Positions 63,888 through 64,000 of a stretch of 64,000 nucleotides of DNA are shown in pieces. Under the pieces are notes generated by a model, which saw only the letters and a list, made by a program, of their open reading frames with translations, made no database searches and was not told the origin of the DNA. This DNA comes from Desulfobacterales bacterium (GTDB lineage Bacteria > Desulfobacterota > Desulfobacteria > Desulfobacterales > Desulfosalsimonadaceae): contig JAXHNP010000002.1 of the NCBI GenBank assembly GCA_034520365.1, forward strand, positions 372,001 to 436,000. The letters are read 5' to 3'. Position 1 is the stretch's first letter; every line of letters starts with the position of its first letter. A program made the position numbers and the translations under genes.

Positions 63888-64000
63888 ATGAAAAAACAAC
63901 GTTTGGCTTTATCCTATCTAATCATCTTCTGCCTTGCCAGCCTCGTTTGCGCACAATCCACTTTTTCCCAGACCAGTCAGCCGCATGCGGATGCCGTGAT
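63888..64000 (+). CDS. Secreted protein, N-terminus only (partial)
   Basis: The window ends 38 codons in. The ATG follows GAGGAGAAAC. The visible residues are a typical signal peptide (KKQRLALSYLIIFCLASLVCA, with cleavage likely after VCA) and a Gln/Ser/Thr-rich start. The protein beyond cannot be identified. The 160 bases before it hold no gene; a promoter is likely within them. Confidence 0.6.
   Translation, partial: MKKQRLALSYLIIFCLASLVCAQSTFSQTSQPHADAV

Overview
The window looks like chromosomal DNA of a Gram-negative, sulfate-reducer-type member of the Desulfobacterota. This is an inference from gene content: lipoproteins, an outer-membrane-type beta-barrel, an AsmA/YdbH-like protein, a sigma-54 activator with a matching promoter, an MglA/PilZ/DUF4388 polarity module, DUF2760-Hsp70 and DUF3786 genes, and a 116-bp intergenic repeat. 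No rRNA, tRNA, CRISPR array, IS element or prophage was seen. Coding density is high, and TTG or GTG starts with good ribosome binding sites are fairly common.

Layout. 1-2133 (minus): MEMO1-AMMECR1 fusion protein followed by the membrane half of a spermidine-synthase-like protein that runs off the left edge. 2259-5087 (plus): PilZ-like/HEAT-repeat protein. 5116-20084 (minus): a tightly packed probable operon of a 40-aa microprotein, an AsmA/YdbH-like protein, a YdbL-like lipoprotein, a giant exported beta-propeller/TPR/CHAT protein, an SH3 protein, an M48 metallopeptidase and a DUF89/ARMT1-type phosphatase. 20170-20598: SlyD-like FKBP. 21082-23895 (plus): two DUF2914 proteins and a c-di-AMP cyclase fused to YbbR/CdaR repeats. 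24075-29403 (minus): DUF3786 protein, a 38-aa microprotein behind a near-consensus sigma-54 promoter, a sigma-54 activator, HAD hydrolase, a short glycosyltransferase and queC. 29561-34120 (minus): coiled-coil serine protease, queE, manA, M29 aminopeptidase and a small protein. 34270-35898 (plus): alpha/beta hydrolase and a LysM protein. 36044-38470 (minus): metallophosphoesterase, a PAS-domain remnant and a PilT-like ATPase. 38723-40116 (plus): ketopantoate reductase family enzyme and a ComEA-like protein. 40706-46160 (plus): DUF2760-Hsp70-Hsp70. 46257-50668: a small protein, GDPD, FN3/beta-barrel protein, HDAC-like deacetylase, SWIM protein and ispF. 50750-56146: cysS, uvrB, uvrC. 56170-57102 (minus): mdh. 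57502-60724: TPR/PilZ-like protein, MglA GTPase, DUF4388-cNMP protein and PilZ protein. 60783-63727: purC, a ParB-like protein and an SPL-family radical SAM protein. A secreted protein starts at 63888.

The best candidates for undescribed systems are three. First, the 5-20 kb operon combines a probable lipid-transport bridge (YdbH/YdbL type) with a 2731-residue exported CHAT protease that also carries an apparent inactive CHAT-like domain, plus an M48 peptidase. Second, a 38-residue peptide lies behind a near-perfect sigma-54 promoter beside a sigma-54 activator with an unfamiliar sensor domain. Third, DUF2760 is paired with two divergent Hsp70 ATPases.
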